DNA from: an uncultured Clostridia bacterium
GTDB lineage: Bacteria > Bacillota_A > Clostridia > TANB77 > CAG-508
Direction: 5' to 3'
DNA length: 17,493 bases
Assembly: GCA_944393295.1 (NCBI GenBank)
Contig: CALXZR010000121.1
Span: 1 to 17,493 of the forward strand
Made by a program: the position numbers and the translations under genes. The notes below the pieces were generated by a model, which was given only the letters and a program-made list of their open reading frames with translations, searched no databases and had not been told where the DNA came from. Shown piece by piece: positions 1 through 7,877 of the stretch. How positions within the stretch are numbered: the first letter of the stretch is position 1; every line of letters starts with the position of its first letter.

Positions 1-493
<493 letters not shown>

Positions 494-504
494 TTATATT
501 AACA

Positions 505-558
505 TTATATATGTAATGTTTGCCTTAATTGTAGATTTTTAAATAAAAATCCTCTCAT
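505..558 (-). other. Possible 17-residue upstream ORF in the eno leader
   Basis: An ATG at 558 lies only about 4 nt after the predicted eno transcription start and opens an ORF reading MRGFLFKNLQLRQTLHI before a TAA at 505-507. It has no Shine-Dalgarno site, so it would have to be translated from a nearly leaderless end. The last codons fall in the AACATTA/TAATGTT inverted repeat. It could equally be a chance ORF. Confidence 0.2.
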
Positions 559-568
559 AGCAGTTTGA

Positions 569-597
569 ATTCTATCATAATTATCCATTTTTTTCAA
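569..597 (-). promoter_or_regulatory. Sigma-A-type promoter of eno
   Basis: On the minus strand a TTGAAA -35 box (plus positions 592-597) and a TAGAAT -10 box (569-574) are separated by exactly 17 bases. The predicted start of transcription is near 562, giving enolase a leader of about 93 nt. That leader contains two small inverted repeats: GATTTTT/AAAAATC around 533-550 and AACATTA/TAATGTT at 501-507 and 514-520. Confidence 0.7.
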
Positions 598-635
598 GTA
601 CTTGATTTAAAATAAAAGTTTTATATGAAAAAGCC

Positions 636-664
636 TTGCATACAGCTTTTTTCTCTTTTATAAT
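636..664 (+). promoter_or_regulatory. Promoter of the pseudouridine synthase, giving a leaderless transcript
   Basis: A TTGCAT -35 box (636-641) and a perfect TATAAT -10 box (659-664) are separated by 17 bases. The next start codon is the ATG at 671, six bases after the -10 box, which is where transcription itself should begin. No Shine-Dalgarno site fits in between. Confidence 0.75.
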
Positions 665-670
665 ATCAGT

Positions 671-1558
671 ATGAGAAAATTAATTGTTAATGATAAATAT
701 GATGGAAAGAATTTAAACAAATTTATATTAGACTCTTTTCCAAATTTAAATCAAAATGAACTTTATAAAGCTTTAAGAAAAAAAGATATTCGTATTAATG
801 GAATTAAGGTATCTAAAAATACTCTATTAAAAAAAGGGGATGAAATAACAATTTATATAGTAGATTCAGTTTTAGAAAATCTACCTAATATTCCAATTGT
901 ATATGAAGATGACAATATTTTAGTAGTTAATAAACCTGATGGAATATCTGTAACAGAAAATTCTAGTTCTACAGAATGTTTAACATCTATACTAAAAAAG
1001 AAATTTGCAAATAATACTTCTTATAAGTTTTTAGAACCTTGTCATAGAATTGATAGAAATACAAAAGGCCTTGTACTTTTTGCAAAAAATAAGCAAGCAT
1101 TAGAAATTTTACTAGATAAGTTTAAAAATAAAGAAATAGAAAAACATTACTTAGCAAAAGTTTATGGAATTCCTAAAAATAAAACTTCTATTCTTCAAGC
1201 TTATTTATTTAAAGATAGTAAAAAAAGTTTAGTATATATTTCTGATATTCCAAAAAAAGATTATGTAAAAATAGTAACTGAATATAATTTAATTTCATCA
1301 GATAGCAAAAACAATACTAGTATTTTAGATATAAATTTGCATACTGGTAAAACACATCAAATACGTGCTCACTTATCTTATATTGGTTTCCCTATTATAG
1401 GTGATGGAAAATATGGCATTAATGAAATTAATAAAAAATTTTCTAAAAAAACACAAGAACTTTATTCTTATAAATTAATTTTTAAATTTACTTCAGCAAG
1501 TAGTATTTTAGAATATCTAAATAATAAAGAGATTTCAATTTCAATAAATTTAACATAG
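671..1558 (+). CDS. RluA-family pseudouridine synthase with S4 domain (RluC/RluD-like)
   Basis: Converts specific uridines to pseudouridine in RNA, most probably 23S rRNA, in the cytosol. An S4-type RNA-binding domain occupies about residues 12-65 (ending in GDEITIYI). The catalytic domain follows, with YEDDNILVVNKPDGISV at about 78-94, HRIDRNTKGLVLFAK at 125-139 containing the catalytic aspartate D128, and LHTGKTHQIRAHL with FPIIGDGKYG near the C-terminus. The length of 295 residues is normal for RluC/RluD types. Which rRNA positions it modifies cannot be read from sequence. The start at 671 is fixed: the next upstream in-frame codons contain no start before a stop at 626-628. No ribosome site precedes it and the -10 box is six bases upstream, so the mRNA should be leaderless. 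A strong hairpin terminator follows. Confidence 0.92.
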   Translation: MRKLIVNDKYDGKNLNKFILDSFPNLNQNELYKALRKKDIRINGIKVSKNTLLKKGDEITIYIVDSVLENLPNIPIVYEDDNILVVNKPDGISVTENSSSTECLTSILKKKFANNTSYKFLEPCHRIDRNTKGLVLFAKNKQALEILLDKFKNKEIEKHYLAKVYGIPKNKTSILQAYLFKDSKKSLVYISDIPKKDYVKIVTEYNLISSDSKNNTSILDINLHTGKTHQIRAHLSYIGFPIIGDGKYGINEINKKFSKKTQELYSYKLIFKFTSASSILEYLNNKEISISINLT

Positions 1559-1562
1559 TTTT

Positions 1563-1599
1563 AAAGTATAATTAACTGTTAGTTAATTATACTTTTTTT
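1563..1599 (+). terminator. Rho-independent terminator after the pseudouridine synthase
   Basis: A perfect 15-bp stem, AAAGTATAATTAACT at 1563-1577 paired with its complement at 1581-1595, has a 3-nt loop and runs into seven T at 1593-1599. It lies four bases after the stop codon. Confidence 0.88.
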
Positions 1600-1648
1600 G
1601 TATATATTTTCCTAGTTTGGAAATATTAAATCTAGGAGGTGGATATTT

Positions 1649-1822
1649 ATGACAAATAAAGAGCTTTTATATGTAGAGGATGCTTTAGCACGTGAACAAT
1701 TTGCAAAAAATTGTAGTAAAGTTACATCTACACAAATTAAAGATATTTCTTTAGGAACTTATATTAAAGAGCTTGAAGAAAATCATTCTCAATTATTTAG
1801 CAAATTTTTAAATTTATTATAG
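1649..1822 (+). CDS. Small spore-coat-associated protein, partner of the downstream CotF-family protein
   Basis: A 57-residue protein beginning MTNKELLYVEDALAREQFAK and ending in a Leu/Phe-rich helix (SQLFSKFLNLL). Short proteins with a YVEDAL motif and this length sit directly before CotF-family genes in many clostridia and are taken as spore coat components. I infer the same role here from the motif and from the adjacent CotF-type gene. It looks all-helical with no signal peptide, which fits assembly onto the forespore from the mother cell. The start is well supported: an AGGAGGTG ribosome site at 1634-1641 precedes the ATG by seven bases. The stop overlaps the AAGGAGG sequence that should serve the next gene. 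A weak inverted repeat (CCTAG 1611-1615, CTAGG 1632-1636) overlaps the ribosome site. No clear sporulation promoter was found. Confidence 0.72.
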   Translation: MTNKELLYVEDALAREQFAKNCSKVTSTQIKDISLGTYIKELEENHSQLFSKFLNLL

Positions 1823-1834
1823 AAGGAGGAAAGT

Positions 1835-1854
1835 GTAAAATACTTTTATTTTAC
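1835..1854 (+). other. Hairpin between ribosome-binding site and start codon of the CotF-family gene
   Basis: GTAAAAT at 1835-1841 pairs with ATTTTAC at 1848-1854, and one more A-T pair extends it. It sits between the AAGGAGG at 1823-1829 and the ATG at 1868. Folded, it would shorten the functional spacing from 38 to about 14-16 nt. Its edge also carries an ATG directly followed by TAA (1855-1860). Confidence 0.45.
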
Positions 1855-1867
1855 ATGTAAATAGAAA

Positions 1868-2116
1868 ATGGAAGATAAAGATTTAATGGAAAAAGAACTT
1901 TTAATAATAAAGGGTATTTGTGATTTATACATGCATGGAGCTATTGAATCAACAACTGCAGAGGTACACTCAGCTTTTAAAGAAGCTCTTAATGAAAGTT
2001 TAAATATTCAAAATAAGATTTATAATCTAATGGCTGAAAAAGGATGGTATAAAACTCAAGTAGCAGAACAAGCTCAAATCGATTGTGTAAAACAAAAATT
2101 TTCTAAAAGCAATTAG
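1868..2116 (+). CDS. CotF-family spore coat protein
   Basis: An 82-residue protein with the coat F domain (Coat_F family) over almost its whole length: ELLIIKGICDLYMHGAIEST at about 10-29, then HSAFKEALNESLNIQNKIYNLMAEKGWY and a C-terminal AEQAQIDCVKQKF. These helical proteins form part of the spore coat in Bacillus and Clostridium. The short length is typical of clostridial members, compared with about 160 residues in Bacillus CotF. It lies 45 bases after the small partner gene and is presumably cotranscribed. The start is uncertain. An in-frame stop at 1862-1864 rules out earlier starts, but the ATG at 1868 has no adjacent ribosome site. The nearest good one, AAGGAGG at 1823-1829, is separated by a hairpin. 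A second ATG at 1886 has only a weak GGAAG upstream. Confidence 0.87.
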   Translation: MEDKDLMEKELLIIKGICDLYMHGAIESTTAEVHSAFKEALNESLNIQNKIYNLMAEKGWYKTQVAEQAQIDCVKQKFSKSN

Positions 2117-2127
2117 TTTAAAACAAA

Positions 2128-2158
2128 AAAGAGGTAAGCGTTTCGCCTGCCTCTTTCT
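2128..2158. terminator. Bidirectional terminator between the convergent coat and unknown genes
   Basis: The stem AAAGAGGTAAGCG (2128-2140) pairs with CGCCTGCCTCTTT (2144-2156), with one G-U pair and one mismatch and a TTT loop. It is flanked by A-rich sequence on the left and T-rich sequence on the right, so it can stop transcription from both sides. Confidence 0.75.
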
Positions 2159-2175
2159 TGCAATAGGTCAAATTA

Positions 2176-2634
2176 TTAGTTTATTGATGTGTCAACTTCT
2201 ACGTTTCTTTCCTCGCACCATTGCTTAAATCCACCTTCAAAAAGTTTCTGTAAAAATTCTTTGAAATTCTCCTTTGGTGGAATTTTTTCACAAAAAATCT
2301 CAAAATTGTAGGTTTGAATATATTCATCATATTTGAAATGGTGCTTCATATTTGAATCATATACCCAGCTCCCTTTTTTTAATATTACATGAGCTGTTTT
2401 GTTTCCATCCTCCTTTTCTATTGCTCCATACACCAATATACAATCAGATACATATTTGGCTATTGCTAAAGTAGTTGCATAGCATTTGCCATCTATATCT
2501 GTTTGTGTCAAAACTCTGTATAGAGGATAATTTTTTTTACTTATGTTTAGCCAATCTTCGCTAGAAACAATTTCTCCACACATACCCGTAATATTTTCTA
2601 ACTTAAAGCCCTTATAAAAAATGTCTTGTACCAT
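2176..2634 (-). CDS. Unknown protein with a possible papain/transglutaminase-like Cys-His-Asp arrangement
   Basis: A 152-residue soluble protein that I do not recognise. No signal peptide or membrane segment is visible. The middle contains GKCYATTLAIAKY with C51 at the head of a helix, then AHVILKKGSWVYDSN with H82 and D93, and Q44 seven residues before C51. The order Q-C-H-D, the eleven-residue H-to-D spacing and the short beta-turn-beta between them recall papain-fold enzymes such as transglutaminase-like or C39-type peptidases. This is inference from motif layout only, and an inactive or unrelated fold is possible. It has six cysteines in all. The ATG at 2634 is preceded by AAGGAAGG. It stands alone between two terminators with its own strong promoter, convergent to the coat genes, like an independently acquired gene. 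Confidence 0.72.
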   Translation of the reverse strand: MVQDIFYKGFKLENITGMCGEIVSSEDWLNISKKNYPLYRVLTQTDIDGKCYATTLAIAKYVSDCILVYGAIEKEDGNKTAHVILKKGSWVYDSNMKHHFKYDEYIQTYNFEIFCEKIPPKENFKEFLQKLFEGGFKQWCEERNVEVDTSIN

Positions 2635-2690
2635 GTTGCCTTCCTTTCTCTAAGTAACCTATTTTTCTAAAAACTTTATACGACATATCT

Positions 2691-2719
2691 ATTATAGCAT
2701 CAAATTTACATAAAGTCAA
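2691..2719 (-). promoter_or_regulatory. Sigma-A-type promoter of the unknown gene at 2176-2634
   Basis: On the minus strand a TTGACT -35 box (plus positions 2714-2719) and a TATAAT -10 box (2691-2696) are separated by 17 bases. This is close to consensus and should be strong, with a leader of about 50 nt. Confidence 0.82.
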
Positions 2720-2757
2720 AATTCAAATAATCTCTTTTCCTATTCTTCTTATATTTT

Positions 2758-2789
2758 AAAGGATGTTTCACAATTTAGAAACATCCTTT
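2758..2789 (-). terminator. Hairpin terminator after ftsH
   Basis: A perfect 12-bp stem, AAAGGATGTTTC at 2758-2769 with its complement at 2778-2789, has an 8-nt loop and begins nine bases past the ftsH stop. The T tract on the minus strand is short and interrupted, so termination may be partial. It marks the likely end of the long envelope operon. Confidence 0.65.
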
Positions 2790-2797
2790 AAATTTAT

Positions 2798-4636
2798 CTA
2801 TTTAAAAAACTCTTCAAATTCTTCTGTAGTGATTTTCTCTTTTTCTAGTAAAGTTTGTGCTACCGCATCTAATATATCCATATGTTCAGATAAAATCTTT
2901 TGAGCTGTAACATAAGCATTATCAATTAATATTCTTATTTGGTTTCCTACTTCATCTGTAACCCCTTCTCCAAAGATTTGTAATTCATAAGGATCATTAA
3001 CTTTTAGAGATATAGGTCCTAGACTATCACTCATTCCATATACTGTAAGCATATCTTTTGCAATTCCTGTAGCAACCTCTATATCATTGCTAGCTCCAGT
3101 TGATATCTCATTTAGTGCCAATTTTTCTGCTGCTCTACCACCCATTAAAGCTACCATTTTTTCTAATAATTCTGTTTTAGATACATAGTATTTATCTTCA
3201 TTTGTTTTATACATTGTATATCCACCAGCTAATCCTCTTGGTATTATAGAAACTTCTTTTACATCAGTTTGCGTTTCTAGAAATTTACTTACAATTGCAT
3301 GTCCAGCTTCATGATAAGCAGTTAACTTTTTATCCTTATCTGATACTACTCTATTGTGTTTTTCTAAACCTACTGTTATTTTCTTTACTGCATCTTCTAT
3401 ATCTTCTGTTGATATTTTTTTATGCTTATTTCTTGTTGCTATAATAGCAGCTTCATTTAATACATTTGCAAGTTCAGCTCCAGTAAAGCCTGCTGTATCT
3501 CCTGCAATATCTTTAAAGTTTATATCAGCATCAAATTTTTTATTTTTTGCATGTAATTTTAATATTTCTTCTCTTCCATTCAAATCTGGAGCAGGAATTG
3601 TAATTTGTCTATCAAATCTTCCTGGCCTTAGTAAAGCTTTATCTAACATCTCTGGTCTATTAGTAGCAGCTAATACTATAATTGTTTCAGTACTGTCAAA
3701 GCCATCCATTTCAACTAATAATTGATTTAGAGTTTGATTATTTTCTGTTTCTGCACCACTATTGCTTGTTCTTCTAGAACCAATTGCATCTATTTCATCT
3801 ATAAATATAATACAAGGAGCCATTTTTTTAGCTTTTTCAAATAATTTTCTAACTCTTGAAGCTCCAAGACCTGCAAACATTTCTATAAATTCAGAACCAC
3901 TCATAGAAATAAAAGGCACTCCAGCTTCACCTGCAATAGCTTTTGCTATTAATGTTTTTCCAGTTCCAGGCTTGCCATATAAAAGAATTCCTTTTGGAAT
4001 TTTAGCTCCCATATCTAAATAAGCTTTTGGTTTTTTTAAGAAATCTACAATCTCTATTAATTCACTTTTTTCTTCATCAAGACCTGCTACATCTTCAAAT
4101 CTTACATCTGTTTTTCTGTTTTCCTCTCCACCATATACTTTTCCATTGTCTCCGCCTAAACCTTGCATTTTAAACATCATTACAATTAAAGCAATTAATA
4201 ATATTGTTGGTAGCATAGAAAATAATGTATCTGCTATTCTTAAAGCAGGATTTACTGACTCTTGTAATAATTCTATTTGTAATCCTTCTTTATCAACTTT
4301 TTCTTGAACTAGTTCTACAAAAGCTTGAAGACTTGGTACTAAAACAGTTTTTTGCCTATCTTTTTCTTCACCTTCTCCTTTTAAAGTAACTGTTATAGAA
4401 TTACTTCCTGTCGTCATTTTTATTTTTTCTACTTCATTTTTATTAATTGACTCTATTAATTCTGTATACGCCAATTCTTTTTCATTATCTTCATTTCTAT
4501 ATTCATAAATTATAAAAAAAGCTGCTATTACAATTCCTACTATTAGAATTGCAAACACAAGTACTTGCCAAAGTGGAAGCTTATTATTTTTTTTATTATT
4601 TTTATTATCTTCTTGTTTTTTATTTGTTTCGTCCAT
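2798..4636 (-). CDS. ftsH: ATP-dependent membrane zinc metalloprotease FtsH
   Basis: Membrane-anchored AAA+ protease that unfolds and degrades membrane and regulatory proteins; in Bacillus it also matters for sporulation. Of 612 residues, a hydrophilic Asn/Lys-rich N-terminus is followed by a membrane segment (about 24-44), the extracytoplasmic FtsH domain (about 53-130) and a second membrane segment (about 138-156). The AAA module has Walker A GKPGTGKT (221-228), Walker B IIFIDEID (276-283) and the second region of homology ending RPGRFDR (337-343). The protease domain has HEAGH (442-446) and the probable third zinc ligand D518 in STGASNDIE. The pore loop reads MFAGLG where most FtsH have MFVGVG, and Walker A has Lys in place of the usual Pro at its second position. 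It is the last gene of the block and starts 33 bases after the DUF1189 gene. An AAAGGAG ribosome site is present but about 12 bases from the ATG. Confidence 0.97.
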   Translation of the reverse strand: MDETNKKQEDNKNNKKNNKLPLWQVLVFAILIVGIVIAAFFIIYEYRNEDNEKELAYTELIESINKNEVEKIKMTTGSNSITVTLKGEGEEKDRQKTVLVPSLQAFVELVQEKVDKEGLQIELLQESVNPALRIADTLFSMLPTILLIALIVMMFKMQGLGGDNGKVYGGEENRKTDVRFEDVAGLDEEKSELIEIVDFLKKPKAYLDMGAKIPKGILLYGKPGTGKTLIAKAIAGEAGVPFISMSGSEFIEMFAGLGASRVRKLFEKAKKMAPCIIFIDEIDAIGSRRTSNSGAETENNQTLNQLLVEMDGFDSTETIIVLAATNRPEMLDKALLRPGRFDRQITIPAPDLNGREEILKLHAKNKKFDADINFKDIAGDTAGFTGAELANVLNEAAIIATRNKHKKISTEDIEDAVKKITVGLEKHNRVVSDKDKKLTAYHEAGHAIVSKFLETQTDVKEVSIIPRGLAGGYTMYKTNEDKYYVSKTELLEKMVALMGGRAAEKLALNEISTGASNDIEVATGIAKDMLTVYGMSDSLGPISLKVNDPYELQIFGEGVTDEVGNQIRILIDNAYVTAQKILSEHMDILDAVAQTLLEKEKITTEEFEEFFK

Positions 4637-4669
4637 TTTTTTTAAATACTCCTTTTACTTTTTTATAAA

Positions 4670-5680
4670 TTAAATTTCAGAACCGTCTGGTTCAGTATTA
4701 TCTGGTTTCTTTTCTTCCTCGTCTTTTTTTTCCTTTCTGTCTTTTTCTTCTTCTTGTTTTTTCTCTTTTTCTTTTTCCTTTTCTTCTTGTATATCTTTTG
4801 CTACTTCTTTTTGAACTTCTATTATTTTTTGAACTTCAACTTTTTGTTTTAACAAATCTGATTTTATTATAAAAATTGCAGCAATTATATAAATATAGGC
4901 TATTATTAAATACATTGTGTCAAAATATTGAATTTCAAACTTTGTATAATGATATACAATATTATATATTAAGCTAAGAATAACTGATAATGTAATTGAA
5001 TATATAGATATATTAAATATAGAATTATTATTTAGTGGGACTGAAACAATTTTACACATTATATATCCAAATATATATAGTAAAATTACATTCATTGCAA
5101 TTGATAAAATTTCTGCAAAATATAAACTCAAACCTGTAACGCCAAATATTGAAATAGCCATTTTAGTTATTCCGTTATTATCAATTAATTCTACCAATTC
5201 AACCTTATTTAAAGTTTGCAAATTGATACTTTGATTAAGTGTTTCATAGTTAAATTCATTCATAGTATTCCCAGTATAGAATAAAAATTTATCTTCTAAT
5301 AAAATTATTGCATATTCAGCATCATAAGCTTTATTTTTATATTCTTCTAATAGATCACTAGAAATTTCTGTAGTATTTGCCACAAAATAAACATCTTCAG
5401 TTTCATCATAGGCTTCTTGTATCTCTGAAAAATATAATTTATTGTTTTCAAAAGTAAAATCTGCTAAATTATTTTTTATAAAATCTTCACCTTTTTTTGA
5501 AAGGTTTACAAAACTTATAGTAGAAATAATAGTTAATATAAGAGAAACTATTAATAACAGTTGCAACATATACTTTATAGCAATATTTGGTTTTTCTTCT
5601 AAGAATTCACTGTATTTTTCAACTTTAAATATTGCATATTTTATTCTTTTAAAAAAGTCAATTGATTTCTTCTCTTCCAT
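4670..5680 (-). CDS. DUF1189-family integral membrane protein
   Basis: A 336-residue membrane protein matching the DUF1189 layout, whose biochemical role is not known. A short cytosolic N-terminus (SIDFFKRIKYAIF) precedes a membrane segment at about 35-58. An extracytoplasmic domain of about 115 residues follows, then a cluster of about four membrane helices (roughly 175-275) and a charged cytosolic tail. The tail from about residue 285 is almost purely Glu, Lys, Gln and Asp, a low-complexity coiled-coil-like stretch longer than I would expect for the family. Translation is probably coupled to alr: the alr stop TAA is immediately followed by this ATG with no gap, and its GGGAG ribosome site lies inside the end of alr. 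Its place between alr and ftsH suggests an envelope function, but that is inference. Confidence 0.85.
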   Translation of the reverse strand: MEEKKSIDFFKRIKYAIFKVEKYSEFLEEKPNIAIKYMLQLLLIVSLILTIISTISFVNLSKKGEDFIKNNLADFTFENNKLYFSEIQEAYDETEDVYFVANTTEISSDLLEEYKNKAYDAEYAIILLEDKFLFYTGNTMNEFNYETLNQSINLQTLNKVELVELIDNNGITKMAISIFGVTGLSLYFAEILSIAMNVILLYIFGYIMCKIVSVPLNNNSIFNISIYSITLSVILSLIYNIVYHYTKFEIQYFDTMYLIIAYIYIIAAIFIIKSDLLKQKVEVQKIIEVQKEVAKDIQEEKEKEKEKKQEEEKDRKEKKDEEEKKPDNTEPDGSEI

Positions 5681-6794
5681 TTAAATATACTCCCTTTTTA
5701 TATTTTCATTTGTTTGTAGTGGTGTAATATCTAATATAACTTCTTCATTTTCTTTTATATCTGAACCTGTAATATCTATAATTGCATGATACATTCCTAA
5801 TCTACCTATAATAGAATACTGTTTTCCATTAATAGTTGCTTTTATTCTATTATCTTTAAAGATTTTCTTTATTTCCATTAAAGACGCTATTACATTATCT
5901 TTAAAAGAAAAACTATCTCTTAGATTTTTTTTATTAAGACCATCCATATATCCAACTGGTACTATGGCAATTCTTGAATTTTTCTTTGTTTTAAACTCAT
6001 TACTATAACTTATATTATATCCTTTTGGAACATTTTTTATTTCTGAAATATAAGTTTTAAATATTCCTATTTTTTTTAATCCAGTACCTTTTATTAAAGT
6101 TCTTCCTTGAAAAGCAGATCCAATTCTTACAGCATTTAAATACATATATCTATATTTTAAAAAAGCTGTACTTTCGCAAGCATGTAGCATTCCTGGATTA
6201 TATCCAGCTTTTTTTACTTGCTCTACTACATCTAAAAATCTATCAAACTGCTTTTTTGTCCATTTTTCATCAATAGGCTTTGAAAAATGTGTGTACATTC
6301 CAGATATATAAATAATTTTATTTAGCTTAAAAACTTCTAATATATCTTCTATTTGACTATATAAAAATCCATATCTTCCAAAGCCTGTATCAATTTTTAA
6401 TTGAGCTTCTATTTTTTCGTCATACTTTTTAGCAATTTCTCTAGCTATATTTAATTCTTCTATATTTCCAATAGTAAGAATAATGTGGTTTTGTATTAAG
6501 CTTTTTATTTCATTTTTATTTCTAGTTGGAGTAAGCATTAAAATTTTTTCCTGTATACCTGCTTGTCTTAAATCTTCTGCTTCTTCTACATTTGCTACAG
6601 CAAGCATTGTAACTCCATTGTTTAATAGCATCTTTGAATATTCTACTAAACCGAAGTCCCATTCCATTTGCTTTAACTACTCCTATAACTTTTACTCTTT
6701 TTCCTTCATCATTTCTTCCATAACTATTGGCTTTTTTTACAATAAGTGCAATATTACTTTTTAAGTCTTTTCTACTTATTTCTAATTTTTTCAT
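5681..6794 (-). CDS. alr: Alanine racemase, interrupted by a +1 frameshift at 6653
   Basis: PLP-dependent interconversion of L- and D-alanine for peptidoglycan. The first frame starts at ATG 6794 and encodes the first strand with the PLP-lysine motif VVKANGMG (K41 would bind PLP). It continues out of frame for about 43 residues and stops at 6522. The rest of the enzyme is in the +1 frame. Skipping one C (plus-strand G6653) joins them into a normal 370-residue protein in which KANGMGLGLVEYSKMLL aligns with the family pattern KANAYGHG-LVE-AK-LL. Downstream features are intact: LKIDTGFGRYG, GMYTHFSKP, VRIGSAFQGR, the GYMDG tyrosine (Y282 in the joined product) and IIGRLGMYH. Codon use and reading frame are clean on both sides, arguing against long-standing decay. 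It starts three bases after the FemAB gene and abuts the DUF1189 gene. It could be a pseudogene, a sequencing error or a programmed-frameshift gene; another racemase specificity (for example serine) is possible. Confidence 0.85.
6650..6658 (-). other. Candidate +1 frameshift site in alr (CTT-CGG-T)
   Basis: On the minus strand the upstream frame reads GGA-CTT-CGG-TTT-AGT and the downstream frame reads GGT-TTA-GTA-GAA. Omitting the C at 6653 restores the family alignment with Gly48. CGG is otherwise unused in the genes of this window. The element TTCGGTTTAG is nearly the same as at the dprA break. Confidence 0.75.
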
Positions 6795-6797
6795 AAA

Positions 6798-7856
6798 TTA
6801 TTTTCCTAAAATTTTCTTTTTTATTGTTCTTAAAGTTCTAAAAGTTTTTTCCGCAAATTTATACATTTTATACACCATAGGTTTATATGGAATATAGATT
6901 TCTCCTATAAATTCTGTAAATTCAGCACCAAACCCTTTTTTAAAACGATATAATCCATATTGTGGGTGATTTTCATCAACTACTCCAGAAACTCCGCGAA
7001 AATCATATATATCGCTTTTTCTTTCGATTGCCTGCTTAATCATTGTCCATTGAAGCAAATAATTTGGCATTAAATTTCTATGACTATTGCTACTAGCTCC
7101 GTATAAATACCATACTTTATTTCCATAAATAATTGGTATAATTCCTGCTATGGGTTTTCCTTCATGGTAAGCCATGAGTAATTTCATATGACCTTTTGGA
7201 ACTAATTCATCATACATCTTTTCAAAATAAGATAAAGAACGGATAATAAAATTATCACGTTTTCCAGTTTCTACCATAATATTGTGGAAATCTTTTAAAT
7301 CCTCTCTTGTTCCTTCTCTTATTTCTACTCCTTTTTTAATTGCTAAACGAATATTATATCTTGTTTTTGAATGAAAATTTGCAAAAACTTCATCCTCAGT
7401 TTTATTCTTTATATCTAATCTAAAAACAAATCTAGGTTGGATTTCATCTTTAAAATCCTTACTATCATCTTTTATTTCAAATCCTAATTTAGATATTATA
7501 TCTCTAAATAAAATATCATCTTTTTTAATGTCTGGTTCTATTCTAAGTACAAAGCTATTGTATTTTTTTGCTAAAATATTAGCACCTTCTACTATATCTT
7601 GCAGAATTTCTTCATTGTGAATATCACAAACAGGACCTCTTGCAGAATACATAATATTTCCAAATATTGGTATTTTTCTAATCCATACACATAGAGAACC
7701 TCTTATTTTACCATTTTCATCTTCTGATAATATTACTTCTTTTATCCAATTTGTTTTTACATTTCCCCATTCAAGAGATTGTTGAAAATTACATCTTTCG
7801 TGTTTTTCTAGAAATTCTTTGTATCTTGCCTTATCCTTTTCTTCTAATAATTTCAT
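6798..7856 (-). CDS. FemAB/FemX-type aminoacyltransferase for peptidoglycan branching
   Basis: FemABX-family enzyme, expected to transfer an amino acid from aminoacyl-tRNA onto the stem peptide of lipid II at the inner membrane face. The 352 residues form two GNAT-like halves. The first contains CNFQQSLEWGNVK (about 22-34) and IMYSARGPVCD. The second contains FANFHSKTRYNIRLAIKKGV, then MAYHEGKPIAGIIPIIYGNKVWYLYGAS and NYLLQWTMIKQAIERKSDIYDFRGV, followed by YRFKKGFGAEFTEFIGE. No long helical arm insertion is seen, so it is nearer to FemX/MurM-type than to the seryl-tRNA-synthetase-like arm versions. A basic helix ends the protein. It lies between cysS (21 bases upstream) and alr (three bases downstream), matching a wall-precursor role. 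The amino acid donated cannot be deduced. The start ATG at 7856 follows a purine-rich GGAGGAAGAAGGA. Confidence 0.86.
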   Translation of the reverse strand: MKLLEEKDKARYKEFLEKHERCNFQQSLEWGNVKTNWIKEVILSEDENGKIRGSLCVWIRKIPIFGNIMYSARGPVCDIHNEEILQDIVEGANILAKKYNSFVLRIEPDIKKDDILFRDIISKLGFEIKDDSKDFKDEIQPRFVFRLDIKNKTEDEVFANFHSKTRYNIRLAIKKGVEIREGTREDLKDFHNIMVETGKRDNFIIRSLSYFEKMYDELVPKGHMKLLMAYHEGKPIAGIIPIIYGNKVWYLYGASSNSHRNLMPNYLLQWTMIKQAIERKSDIYDFRGVSGVVDENHPQYGLYRFKKGFGAEFTEFIGEIYIPYKPMVYKMYKFAEKTFRTLRTIKKKILGK

Positions 7857-7877
7857 TTTATCCTTCTTCCTCCAAAA

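Noticed and set aside
3354..4022. Long open frames on the plus strand inside ftsH
   Set aside because: They are antisense shadows of a well-conserved gene, with no ribosome site and no recognisable protein.
4670..4830. Low-complexity stretch as a tandem DNA repeat
   Set aside because: It encodes the Glu/Lys-rich tail of the DUF1189 protein; the units are irregular and in frame.
5681..6794. Two separate overlapping genes rather than one split alr
   Set aside because: The two frames together reproduce one alanine racemase end to end, the ATG at 6667 in the second frame has no proper ribosome site, and the first frame loses homology exactly where the second takes over.
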